A stretch of 64,000 bases of DNA from assembly GCF_003712105.1 (NCBI RefSeq), contig NZ_RHLG01000006.1, positions 110,187 to 174,186 of the forward strand. Reading direction: 5' to 3'. Source of the DNA: Winogradskyella sp. GTDB taxonomy: Bacteria > Bacteroidota > Bacteroidia > Flavobacteriales > Flavobacteriaceae. The notes beneath the pieces are model-generated. The model saw only the letters and a program-made list of their open reading frames with translations, was not told the DNA's origin and made no database searches. The position numbers were made by a program, and so were the translations under genes. Positions within the stretch are counted from its first letter, which is position 1; each line of letters starts with the position of its first letter. This document shows, in pieces, positions 18,258 through 26,231 of this stretch.

Positions 18258-20030
18258 ATGAAGCTACAAGACACATTAGAATTTCATGTAAAAGCGGCTG
18301 TCAAAGCCCTATTTGACTCAGAGTTAGAATCGGTTGAATTTCAAGCAACCCGTAGAGAGTTTGCTGGAGATATTACTGTAGTTGTTTTTCCGATGTTACG
18401 TGTAGTCAAAGGAAATCCTGTGGTTATTGGTGAGCAAATAGGTAAATATTTAGAGGGCAATGTGTCTCTTGTTAAAGGGTTTAATGTCGTTAAAGGCTTT
18501 TTAAATATTGAGATTAGCGATGCTTATTACTTATCATTTTTTAATGGGATCAAAGATGATGTGCATTATGGATTTTCAAATATTAAATCTGATAAGGCCG
18601 TTATGGTTGAATACTCTTCACCAAATACGAATAAGCCATTACACTTGGGTCATGTAAGAAATGTGCTTTTAGGTTATTCTGTAGCTGAGATTTTAAAAGC
18701 ATCTGGAAAAACCGTTTATAAGACTCAAATTATTAATGATAGAGGCATTCATATTTGTAAAAGTATGTTGGCTTGGCAACGTTTTGGAAATGGTGAAACC
18801 CCTGAGTCTACTGGTTTAAAAGGCGATAAACTTGTTGGAAATTATTACGTAGAATTTGATAAAGCGTATAAAGCAGAAATCTCAGATTTGGTTGCCAATG
18901 GTAAATCGGAAGAAGATGCTAAAAAAGAAGCCCCAATATTATTAGAAGCTCAAGACATGCTTCGTAAATGGGAAGCGGGAGACAAAAAAGTAGTAGAACT
19001 TTGGGAAACAATGAACCAATGGGTTTACGATGGCTTTGAAGAAACATACAAAGCTATTGGTGTTGATTTTGATGCTTATTATTATGAGAGTCAGACCTAT
19101 CTTTTAGGTAAAGAATTTATTGCTGAAGGTCTTAAAACTGGTGTTTTTGAAAAAGACCCTGATGGCTCTGTTTGGTGCGATTTAACTGAAGATGGTCTTG
19201 ATAGAAAGATTGTGTTAAGAGCTGATGGTACAGCAGTATATATGACTCAAGATATTGGTACAGCAATACAACGTATTAAAGACTATCCAGATGTTGGTGG
19301 CATGGTATATACTGTAGGTAATGAGCAAGATTACCACTTTAAAGTTTTATTCTTAATTATTAAGAAATTAGGCTTTGAATGGGCAGAAAATCTATACCAT
19401 TTAAGTTATGGTATGGTAGATTTACCAAGCGGTAAAATGAAGAGTAGAGAAGGTACTGTAGTCGATGCCGATGATTTAATTACTGAGATGGCAACTACAG
19501 CTGAAGATATTTCTAAAGAGCTTGGTAAGCTTGATGATTATAATGAAGCAGAAAAGAAAGCACTTTACAGAACTATTGGTTTAGGTGCTCTAAAATACTA
19601 CATACTAAAAGTTGACCCTAAAAAGCGAATCCTTTTTGACCCAAAAGAATCTATAGATTTTCAGGGTAACACAGGACCATTTATTCAATACACTTACGCT
19701 AGAATTCAATCTATACTTAGAAAAGCAGGGCATGACGGTGCTACTTTTTCTGACATAGAAATGCATGATAAAGAGAGACAACTTTTAAAACAACTTGAAT
19801 TATTTCCTTCAGTAATTCAAAATGCTGCAAGTCAATATAGTCCTGCTTTGATTGCTAATTACACCTATGATTTGGTGAAGTTATATAATTCATTCTTTCA
19901 AAATATTTCCATTTTGGGTGCAGATTCTGAGGATGAAAAACATTTTAGAGTACAATTATCTGAAACTGTGGGGCAAACCATAAAAAATGCGTTTAGTGTT
20001 TTAGGTATAGATGTGCCTGAAAGGATGTAG
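18258..20030 (+). CDS. argS: Arginyl-tRNA synthetase
   Basis: Class I aminoacyl-tRNA synthetase charging tRNA-Arg. At 590 residues it has full family length: N-terminal Add1 domain (about 1-85), the HIGH-type motif HLGHVRN in SSPNTNKPLHLGH near residue 128, the KMSKS-like KMKSREG near 394, and the alpha-helical anticodon-binding (DALR) domain with NTGPFIQYTYARIQSI. Ends convergently against the YfiT gene with no gap. Confidence 0.98.
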   Translation: MKLQDTLEFHVKAAVKALFDSELESVEFQATRREFAGDITVVVFPMLRVVKGNPVVIGEQIGKYLEGNVSLVKGFNVVKGFLNIEISDAYYLSFFNGIKDDVHYGFSNIKSDKAVMVEYSSPNTNKPLHLGHVRNVLLGYSVAEILKASGKTVYKTQIINDRGIHICKSMLAWQRFGNGETPESTGLKGDKLVGNYYVEFDKAYKAEISDLVANGKSEEDAKKEAPILLEAQDMLRKWEAGDKKVVELWETMNQWVYDGFEETYKAIGVDFDAYYYESQTYLLGKEFIAEGLKTGVFEKDPDGSVWCDLTEDGLDRKIVLRADGTAVYMTQDIGTAIQRIKDYPDVGGMVYTVGNEQDYHFKVLFLIIKKLGFEWAENLYHLSYGMVDLPSGKMKSREGTVVDADDLITEMATTAEDISKELGKLDDYNEAEKKALYRTIGLGALKYYILKVDPKKRILFDPKESIDFQGNTGPFIQYTYARIQSILRKAGHDGATFSDIEMHDKERQLLKQLELFPSVIQNAASQYSPALIANYTYDLVKLYNSFFQNISILGADSEDEKHFRVQLSETVGQTIKNAFSVLGIDVPERM

Positions 20031-20573
20031 TTAAAACTCACCTTTATGTTTCAATGCTTGTTTTATATGGGCTAAATGATGATTGCTATGCCAAGCATAT
20101 GTACCAATAGTTTCTTCTAAAGAAAAATGTTTGCCATGTTCTGGATGAACAAACTCTTTTTTTAATTCCTCGTCATTTAATCCTCTAAGGAGTATTCCAA
20201 GTTTTTGATGTACACCTTTTAAGATGTGTATTGGCGCTTCCAGTGGTTCTGAATAGTCATTAAGTTTTGCCCAACGGTCTTCAAAATAAGGTCGAATAGT
20301 TGGCGTATCTTCTGTCAGTGCTAACTTAAACCTTGTAATGCTGTTAATGTGGCTATCTGCACAATGATGCACAACTTGTCTTATAGTCCAACCATCAGGT
20401 CTGTATTTATAGTTTAATTCGGACTCAGATAAATTATTAGTAATAGATTCTACAGCCTTTGGGAAATTTTCTATATCAAAAATCCAATCATCTAGTTGCT
20501 TTTTTGAGATGTGATCTGGTTTCGTAAATTCGCCAATTGGGTATTTTAGTTGTTCTAATTCTTCAGCATTCAT
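20031..20573 (-). CDS. YfiT-like DinB-family bacillithiol transferase
   Basis: A 180-residue four-helix-bundle protein (DinB/YfiT superfamily). The metal-binding His triad appears as VVHHCADSH near residue 70 and WHSNHHLAHI near 165. The start at 20573 (MNAEELEQLKYPIG) matches YfiT-type proteins, whereas the longer frame would begin within the proteorhodopsin terminator zone. YfiT of Bacillus links bacillithiol to electrophiles; Bacteroidota relatives are annotated likewise. Thiol specificity here is inferred. Confidence 0.86.
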   Translation of the reverse strand: MNAEELEQLKYPIGEFTKPDHISKKQLDDWIFDIENFPKAVESITNNLSESELNYKYRPDGWTIRQVVHHCADSHINSITRFKLALTEDTPTIRPYFEDRWAKLNDYSEPLEAPIHILKGVHQKLGILLRGLNDEELKKEFVHPEHGKHFSLEETIGTYAWHSNHHLAHIKQALKHKGEF

Positions 20574-20616
20574 AGTATATAAGTTATGCCATAAAATTAG
20601 GACATTATTTAAAGCA

Positions 20617-20651
20617 ACAAAAAATAAAAGGCTGCCATATGGCAACCTTTT
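20617..20651 (-). terminator. Rho-independent terminator of the proteorhodopsin gene
   Basis: On the minus strand AAAAGGTTGCC pairs with GGCAGCCTTTT around a short centre (forward 20626-20651), followed by an interrupted T-rich tract. It sits 27 nt after the proteorhodopsin stop. Confidence 0.85.
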
Positions 20652-20678
20652 ACGATTTACTAACTAATAAAATCTAAC

Positions 20679-21413
20679 TTAAGCGTCGGCTGAAGAAGAA
20701 GCAGCTACTGCAGCTCCATATACTACTAAACCGAAACCTATTTTGTTTACGGCATCACCAATGTTGTATATAACATCCATTGCTAATCCACCAAATATTC
20801 CGTCGTACCAACCTGGTGTTCCTGCCATATAACCTATAGGGTATATTGCCCAACCTACTAGTACAAACCAACATAAAGTTTTGTGTGCTTTGAGAACTGC
20901 ACCACCAGCTTGTACGGCCAGTTTTTTGGCTTGTCCCATCCAGATATCGTAAACGATAACGAAATAGGCAATACCAGAGATTAATCCCCAGATTTGAGCT
21001 TGATCTCTATAAACAGCTTCACCGAAGTAACCTGTTACTAACATTATTACTGATAAGAAAATCAGTCTCCACATAAGGGATTTTTTAGCACCAGCTACTT
21101 TTAAGATAAGATAAAACTCTACGCACATCAGCGGAACAGTTAATATCCAATCTACGTATCTAAAAAATGTAGGGGATTCTGCATGAGCCGCCCAATAATC
21201 GCGCATGTACCAATAATGTACTGCAGCAATGAACGTAATCAAACCAGAAACAAGAATTGAGGTTCTCCATTTTTTATCAAAACTATTCATTGATAAAAAG
21301 AAAAAGGCCGAAGCCGCCATCATAGCCATACATCCTACGAAGAATGTAAAACCTACGTAATCGTCTGTAGCGATTTTGGCTACATCAGCGATTGCAATTG
21401 AAAAAATGTTCAT
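20679..21413 (-). CDS. Green-absorbing proton-pumping proteorhodopsin
   Basis: Light-driven outward proton pump, seven membrane helices, 244 residues. The helix C motif RYVDWILTVPL gives Asp88 (Schiff-base counterion), Thr92 and Glu99 (proton donor), i.e. the DTE set of proton pumps; it is not an NDQ sodium or NTQ chloride pump. Met96 occupies the spectral tuning site (position 105 in the SAR86 pigment), which in flavobacteria goes with green absorption. His66 pairs with the counterion as in other proteorhodopsins. Retinal is bound by Lys224 in DAVNKIGFG. Divergent from blh, which makes retinal, across 110 nt. Confidence 0.98.
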   Translation of the reverse strand: MNIFSIAIADVAKIATDDYVGFTFFVGCMAMMAASAFFFLSMNSFDKKWRTSILVSGLITFIAAVHYWYMRDYWAAHAESPTFFRYVDWILTVPLMCVEFYLILKVAGAKKSLMWRLIFLSVIMLVTGYFGEAVYRDQAQIWGLISGIAYFVIVYDIWMGQAKKLAVQAGGAVLKAHKTLCWFVLVGWAIYPIGYMAGTPGWYDGIFGGLAMDVIYNIGDAVNKIGFGLVVYGAAVAASSSADA

Positions 21414-21523
21414 AATTTTTGTTAATTAGTTATTTTGTTTAAGTAAATTTACGAAAAGTTAAACAATAAATGTTTAAAATTTTGTGAAAAAAAATAAACA
21501 AAACATAATTTAAGGCTTATATT
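21414..21523. promoter_or_regulatory. Divergent control region of proteorhodopsin and blh
   Basis: A 110-nt strongly AT-rich region from which both genes are transcribed. No exact TAnnTTTG was found on either strand; near matches exist (TATATTTTG just before blh on the plus strand, and a CAAAACATA stretch read as TATGTTTTG on the minus strand), each with one extra base in the spacer. Joint regulation is an inference from the geometry. Confidence 0.4.
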
Positions 21524-22390
21524 TTGAGAAATATTCAAAATTTTAATATCGTTTCTACCTTTCTATGTCTATGGTTGGCAGTATATATGACTTCGAATAT
21601 TGAAGAGTATGTTGCTTGTTTTTTTATTTTGTCAATTGGCCTTATACATGGAGCAAATGATATAAAAATCATCAATACGGTCTATAAAAATCAATCCTTA
21701 AACCTTAACAAGACTCTTTTTCTTTATGTTCTCATTATACTAATAGGTACATTGATGTTCTATTTTATGCCTCAAATAACTTTATTATTATTTATTATAG
21801 TAAGTGGCTATCACTTTGGTGAACAACATTTTCATGATATCAAAACTGATTATAGACCATTAAAATACTTACTGTACTTAAGTTATGGATATACCATATT
21901 GAGCCTTTTGTTTTATACTAATTGGGAAGAAAGTGCGGTTGTAATTAATCAAATTGCAAGGATTACAATTAATGAATCATTCTTTTTTTATAATTTAATC
22001 GGAAGCTTAGGACTTTTTGTTATAAGCTTTTCATTACTTATTAAAGCTATTCCTAGTCCTTTACGGGAGTTATTTTACTTAATTGTGTTTTTTATTGTAT
22101 TTAAAACTGCATCATTGATTTGGGCATTTGCAATCTATTTTGTGTTATGGCATTCCTTACCATCATTGGTGGACCAAATTTCATTTCTGTCAAACGAAGT
22201 GAATAAGAAAACAATACTTAACTATATAAAGTCCTCCTTGGTGTATTGGCTAATATCAATAGTCGGTTTATTTGTGTTTTTTAGTTTTTTAATAAGACAA
22301 TCGGATATGTTTTATGCGGTATTCTTTTCGTTTTTAGCTGCAATTACATTTCCGCATGTTTTGGTGATGTCCAAAATTTTTAAGCATTAG
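21524..22390 (+). CDS. blh: Brp/Blh-type beta-carotene 15,15'-dioxygenase
   Basis: Membrane enzyme cleaving beta-carotene into two retinal molecules, the chromophore of the neighbouring proteorhodopsin. The 288-residue protein has about eight hydrophobic helices and the family His residues: GLIHGANDIK (His42, Asp46), SGYHFGEQHFHD (His97, His102, His104), VLWHSLPSL and FPHVLVM. The start is taken as TTG 21524 because no ATG lies upstream in frame; the first internal ATG (codon 22) would remove the first helix. The stop overlaps the convergent TonB receptor stop by 4 nt. Confidence 0.93.
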   Translation: MRNIQNFNIVSTFLCLWLAVYMTSNIEEYVACFFILSIGLIHGANDIKIINTVYKNQSLNLNKTLFLYVLIILIGTLMFYFMPQITLLLFIIVSGYHFGEQHFHDIKTDYRPLKYLLYLSYGYTILSLLFYTNWEESAVVINQIARITINESFFFYNLIGSLGLFVISFSLLIKAIPSPLRELFYLIVFFIVFKTASLIWAFAIYFVLWHSLPSLVDQISFLSNEVNKKTILNYIKSSLVYWLISIVGLFVFFSFLIRQSDMFYAVFFSFLAAITFPHVLVMSKIFKH

Positions 22391-24690
22391 AACTTTAAGC
22401 GCAGACTAAAATTAGGTGTTAAACCTAAAGCTAATTCATCATTTTGTACGATGTTGTCATTAGCATCCAGAGTGAAAAATCGATTGATAATATTTTCTTT
22501 ATCTAATACATTCCAGATGGAAGCGCCTACTTCTGCATGGACATTTTCAGCAAACTGAAAATCATATATAGCAGATATATCTATCCTGGCATAGTTTGGT
22601 AACCGTTCACCATTGGGTGTATCAAATGCTATAATTTTAGGATTTATTTGTCCTGGAAGTGGTTGCGTATACGGACGACCAGAGTGCCAATTAATGCCTG
22701 CAGAGAGCTTTAAGTTGTCAAACTCATAAGTATTAGAAAAACTAACGAGATGCCTTATGTCTATATTACTTGGGAATGTGTTATTCAAATTTTCAAACGT
22801 AAAATCATTTGTACTATAAGAGTAACTTAACCAAGAGTTAAAATTCTTAATGCGCTTATTTAGTAAAAAATCAATGCCTTTAATGTCATAATCTCCAATT
22901 TCGTTTACAAACTGAAATTGATTTTGAAAACTTTGACTTCTTGAGCTTATACCAGAGACATTCTTTACAAAACCTTCTACACTAACTAACCATCCATTTT
23001 TTTTATAATTAAGACCAACTGAAAATTGATTACTCTTCACTATAGGTACATTAGAGTTATCAGCTAAACGCCACCTGCGTTTTTCGATACCGAAAAAATC
23101 TTGTTGTAAATCTATAATCTGTGTTATAGTTTGACTTCTTGTTTCTCCTAAAATTTCTAACCTAAAATTATTGAGAAACTTCTGAGAGAAAGCTAGTCGC
23201 GGTTCAAATAATAGCTCATCAAATTTATCTATGTAATTACCTCTAAGACCAATTCTGCCATAAGTATTTTTAGAGTTTGATGTAAATTCTGCTTCTGTAT
23301 ATATATTATGGGTTTTAATAACCTCTTTTACAAAGCTTCTAAATCTGGGTATAGAAACATCTTCAAGGTTTGAAACGCCTATCTCATTAAACTGATATCC
23401 AAAGTTGAGATTTAAGTTTTTGTCTAATGCTTTTATAAAATCTATCCTTGCACCAATATCTATAACTTCATTTTTTTGAATCAATTCTTGAGTTGTAGAT
23501 GGTATAAGATTATTACCAAACAATTGGTAGTTAGAATAATAAAGCTGAGCAGACATATTTACTGACTTTGACCAATTGTACTGGTAGCCTAAACTTGCAG
23601 CATAACTTTTCTGGTTTAACTCACTTTCAGTAGCAAGTTCAGTACTAGTATTAGTAGGGTTTACATCATAATCTAACTGATTAAAAATCGTAATAGCATT
23701 TGCTATAATTTTTGATTTATCATTTATATCGTAGAGAAGTTTAATATTAGCATCATAAAAAAAGAAGCGTTCATTTTGCTGAAGTTGAGATGTAGATGTT
23801 TGATTATTTCCTAGTTCAGAATTATTAAATATCCGTTCAAAATAACTATCGTAAGTAGGTGTTAAAAGTGCATCCGTATAAGACCTTCTTGCAGATACCT
23901 GAAGCTCCATATTTTTTGACAATTGAAATTTAGAAAACCCATCTACACTTATTAAGTTAAATCCGGCACCAGATGTTGAGTCTTCACTAATGGTGTCCGA
24001 GTTTAGTATATTTATCACACCTGAAATGCCATTACCATATTTGGCTTTTGTGCCATTTACACTAATATTGACCTGCTCGGTAAGATATGGGTTAAACGCA
24101 GAGATAAGGCCAAAAAAATGACCTGTTTGGTACATTCTAATTCCATCATAAAGAAAAAGGTTTTGGTCATTAGTGCCGCCTCTAATGTTTATGTTAGAAA
24201 TACGCTCATCAATACTAGTAATACCTGGTAGCGTTTGAATGGTTTGTAATACATCGGGCTCAGTTAAACCTGGTAGTATGCCAAAATCTTGTGGTGATAT
24301 TTCTACCGTACCATCAATTTTTTTTGCCAAACCTCTGGTTAGGTAATTTTCAATAAATACCTCGTCTAACTTCTGTAATTGAACTTCTTGAACCTTATTT
24401 TCTGAGGATAATTTTTTTACAGCTATAAACCTTGAGTTAAGCTGATTAAACTTTAATTGTGTTTTGAGTTCAAGATATTCTAAGGCCGCATTGAGCGTAA
24501 TTAAACTTTCAGGAAATTCAATCGAAATTGATTTTATAACATCATCGGCATACGAAAACTTAACGTCAAATTTCGCTTCAAGCGCTTTTAAAATTTCAGT
24601 AAGTGGTTTGGGTTCATTGTTAGTTTGTGATAAGCAATGAAAGGATATTCCAAATATTAGAATTAAAAAATAGGTTTTAAAACTATTCAC
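22387..24690 (-). CDS. STN-domain TonB-dependent receptor
   Basis: Outer-membrane active transporter with signalling capacity. Order: signal peptide (VNSFKTYFLILIFGISFHCLSQ, with GTG at 24690 as likely start), STN domain about residues 30-85 (LTEILKALEAKFDVKFSYADD), plug domain from about 110 (GLTEPDVLQTIQTLPGI, NIRGGTNDQNLFLYDG), and a beta-barrel ending in the terminal Phe of SLRLKF. About 767 residues. The start overlaps the fecR stop by 8 nt, so it is co-expressed with the sigma/anti-sigma pair. No SusD-type lipoprotein follows. Ligand unknown. Confidence 0.93.
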   Translation of the reverse strand: MNSFKTYFLILIFGISFHCLSQTNNEPKPLTEILKALEAKFDVKFSYADDVIKSISIEFPESLITLNAALEYLELKTQLKFNQLNSRFIAVKKLSSENKVQEVQLQKLDEVFIENYLTRGLAKKIDGTVEISPQDFGILPGLTEPDVLQTIQTLPGITSIDERISNINIRGGTNDQNLFLYDGIRMYQTGHFFGLISAFNPYLTEQVNISVNGTKAKYGNGISGVINILNSDTISEDSTSGAGFNLISVDGFSKFQLSKNMELQVSARRSYTDALLTPTYDSYFERIFNNSELGNNQTSTSQLQQNERFFFYDANIKLLYDINDKSKIIANAITIFNQLDYDVNPTNTSTELATESELNQKSYAASLGYQYNWSKSVNMSAQLYYSNYQLFGNNLIPSTTQELIQKNEVIDIGARIDFIKALDKNLNLNFGYQFNEIGVSNLEDVSIPRFRSFVKEVIKTHNIYTEAEFTSNSKNTYGRIGLRGNYIDKFDELLFEPRLAFSQKFLNNFRLEILGETRSQTITQIIDLQQDFFGIEKRRWRLADNSNVPIVKSNQFSVGLNYKKNGWLVSVEGFVKNVSGISSRSQSFQNQFQFVNEIGDYDIKGIDFLLNKRIKNFNSWLSYSYSTNDFTFENLNNTFPSNIDIRHLVSFSNTYEFDNLKLSAGINWHSGRPYTQPLPGQINPKIIAFDTPNGERLPNYARIDISAIYDFQFAENVHAEVGASIWNVLDKENIINRFFTLDANDNIVQNDELALGLTPNFSLRLKF

Positions 24691-25570
24691 TTTGCAGAAC
24701 AATAACACCGTTGTTTTTAGAAAAAGTAATATCTAAAGGTAAGGTTATTGATTGTAATGCCAAATCTAGATTCTTATGAGTAAAACTTCCAGTGAATAAA
24801 CGTTGGGTGTCTAATTGACTAGCATCTATACTAACATTGTAATGGCGTTGTAATTCTGCCAGAACATATTTTAGGGGCGTACTAGTAAATGTAGTCTCAT
24901 TAGACATCCAACTTGGCTTGGTTCTTTTTTCTTTTTCATTTGTAATTATCCCATCAATTACAGTAAAACGATTTCCAGGCCTTAACTCCATGTATTGTTC
25001 ATTATATGTTACAGCGACTAGGCCTTCATAGCAAGTAACTTCAAAATAATTTTGCCTTTGCTTTACATTAAATCGGGTTCCTAAAACACTAATTTTTCCT
25101 TCACTTGTAATAACGTCAAATTTTGAACCTTTTTCAACATCAAAAAATGCTTCTCCTTCTAAACGGACTGTACGGTTATTACTCCATGATTTTTTATTAT
25201 AAATAATGGTAGATTTGGAGTTAAGTTCTACTGTTGAAGCATCTGGTAAATTTGTTATGGTCGCTTCTGCTATGGTTGTATTTATAGTAGTATCTAAGGT
25301 TGAGGTGTAGTAAAATATACTAAAACCTATTAGCAATACAGCAGCAACTCTAATCAATGGTTTTAACCAATTTTTGGCGGTTTTAGATTTAATCTTTTCA
25401 GCAATAATACTGTATTCACTATCGCTATCATATGCTGGAGCTTTATACCCTTTCGTAGCATTAGATAGTTTTGTAAGTACATCATAATCTTCTAATTTTT
25501 CAAAAGCTTTTTGCTCCTCCGAATTAAGATTATGGTCTAACCACTTTTGTATTAAATCTTCTCTTTCCAT
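24683..25570 (-). CDS. FecR-type anti-sigma factor
   Basis: Inner-membrane protein linking the receptor STN domain to the ECF sigma factor. Of 295 residues, the cytoplasmic N-terminus (1-66, LIQKWLDHNLNSEEQ) binds sigma, one membrane helix lies near 67-87, the FecR domain covers about 95-195 (LPDASTVELNSKS, VRLEGEAFFDVEK, VLGTRFNVK), and a C-terminal DUF4974-type domain (TPLKYVLAELQRHYNV, FTGSFTHKNLDLAL) ends the protein. It lies 46 nt after the sigma gene and overlaps the receptor gene. Confidence 0.94.
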   Translation of the reverse strand: MEREDLIQKWLDHNLNSEEQKAFEKLEDYDVLTKLSNATKGYKAPAYDSDSEYSIIAEKIKSKTAKNWLKPLIRVAAVLLIGFSIFYYTSTLDTTINTTIAEATITNLPDASTVELNSKSTIIYNKKSWSNNRTVRLEGEAFFDVEKGSKFDVITSEGKISVLGTRFNVKQRQNYFEVTCYEGLVAVTYNEQYMELRPGNRFTVIDGIITNEKEKRTKPSWMSNETTFTSTPLKYVLAELQRHYNVSIDASQLDTQRLFTGSFTHKNLDLALQSITLPLDITFSKNNGVIVLQSE

Positions 25571-25616
25571 TGTCTTTATACTATCTATATAACAGCTATG
25601 TTTTAATTTTCCCTAC

Positions 25617-26132
25617 CTATAGTTCTTCAATGTCTTCTCGTAATTTTTTTAAGGCACCATAAATTCGCTTTTCAACAGCTTTAACCGATATGTCTAGTAG
25701 CTGTGCAATTTCTTTAAAGCGTTTGCCTTCAACTCTATTTAATAAAAATGCAACACGCTGTGCTTCGGTTAGGTTTTCTAATGCTTTTTGTAATTTTTCA
25801 TTGTATTGTTTTTCTTCAAGTAAAAACTCAGGCGACTCATTTGTACTATGCTTTTGAGGTTTTTTTTGATGTTTTAAAACCACTTTTTGATGAGCTACAG
25901 CATTAAGCATTAAATTATTAGCTGTGGTAAATAAAAAACTCTTTGCTTTTTCTGGAGGTACTTTTTTACAATTGTCCCAGAGTTTTATAAAAGCATCTTG
26001 TACTTTATCCTTAGGGTTTAACTGTGATCCAAATTTATAATATAAGAAGTCGTGAAGGTTTTTTGAATGCTTTTTAAAAAGTGATGAAAACACATGTTCA
26101 TCACAACTATTATCATGTAGAGGTTGGGCCAT
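25617..26132 (-). CDS. ECF-family RNA polymerase sigma factor (FecI-like)
   Basis: A 171-residue ECF sigma with region 2 (about residues 12-75: FKKHSKNLHDFLYYKFG, VQDAFIKLWDN) and region 4 (about 110-165: LTEAQRVAFLLNRVEG, FKEIAQLLDISVKAVEKRI helix-turn-helix). Followed by fecR and the STN receptor, a standard cell-surface signalling cassette in which ligand uptake through the receptor releases sigma. Divergent from the acidic lipoprotein gene, a possible target. ATG start; the alternatives are internal. Confidence 0.95.
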   Translation of the reverse strand: MAQPLHDNSCDEHVFSSLFKKHSKNLHDFLYYKFGSQLNPKDKVQDAFIKLWDNCKKVPPEKAKSFLFTTANNLMLNAVAHQKVVLKHQKKPQKHSTNESPEFLLEEKQYNEKLQKALENLTEAQRVAFLLNRVEGKRFKEIAQLLDISVKAVEKRIYGALKKLREDIEEL

Positions 26133-26231
26133 ATACTCTTATATAGATGTAAATTTAAAAAAAAATGAAATTCGGGGTAGGAATATTAATGCTTTGATTG
26201 TTTTATAATAAATCGCAAAAAAACAATTATT

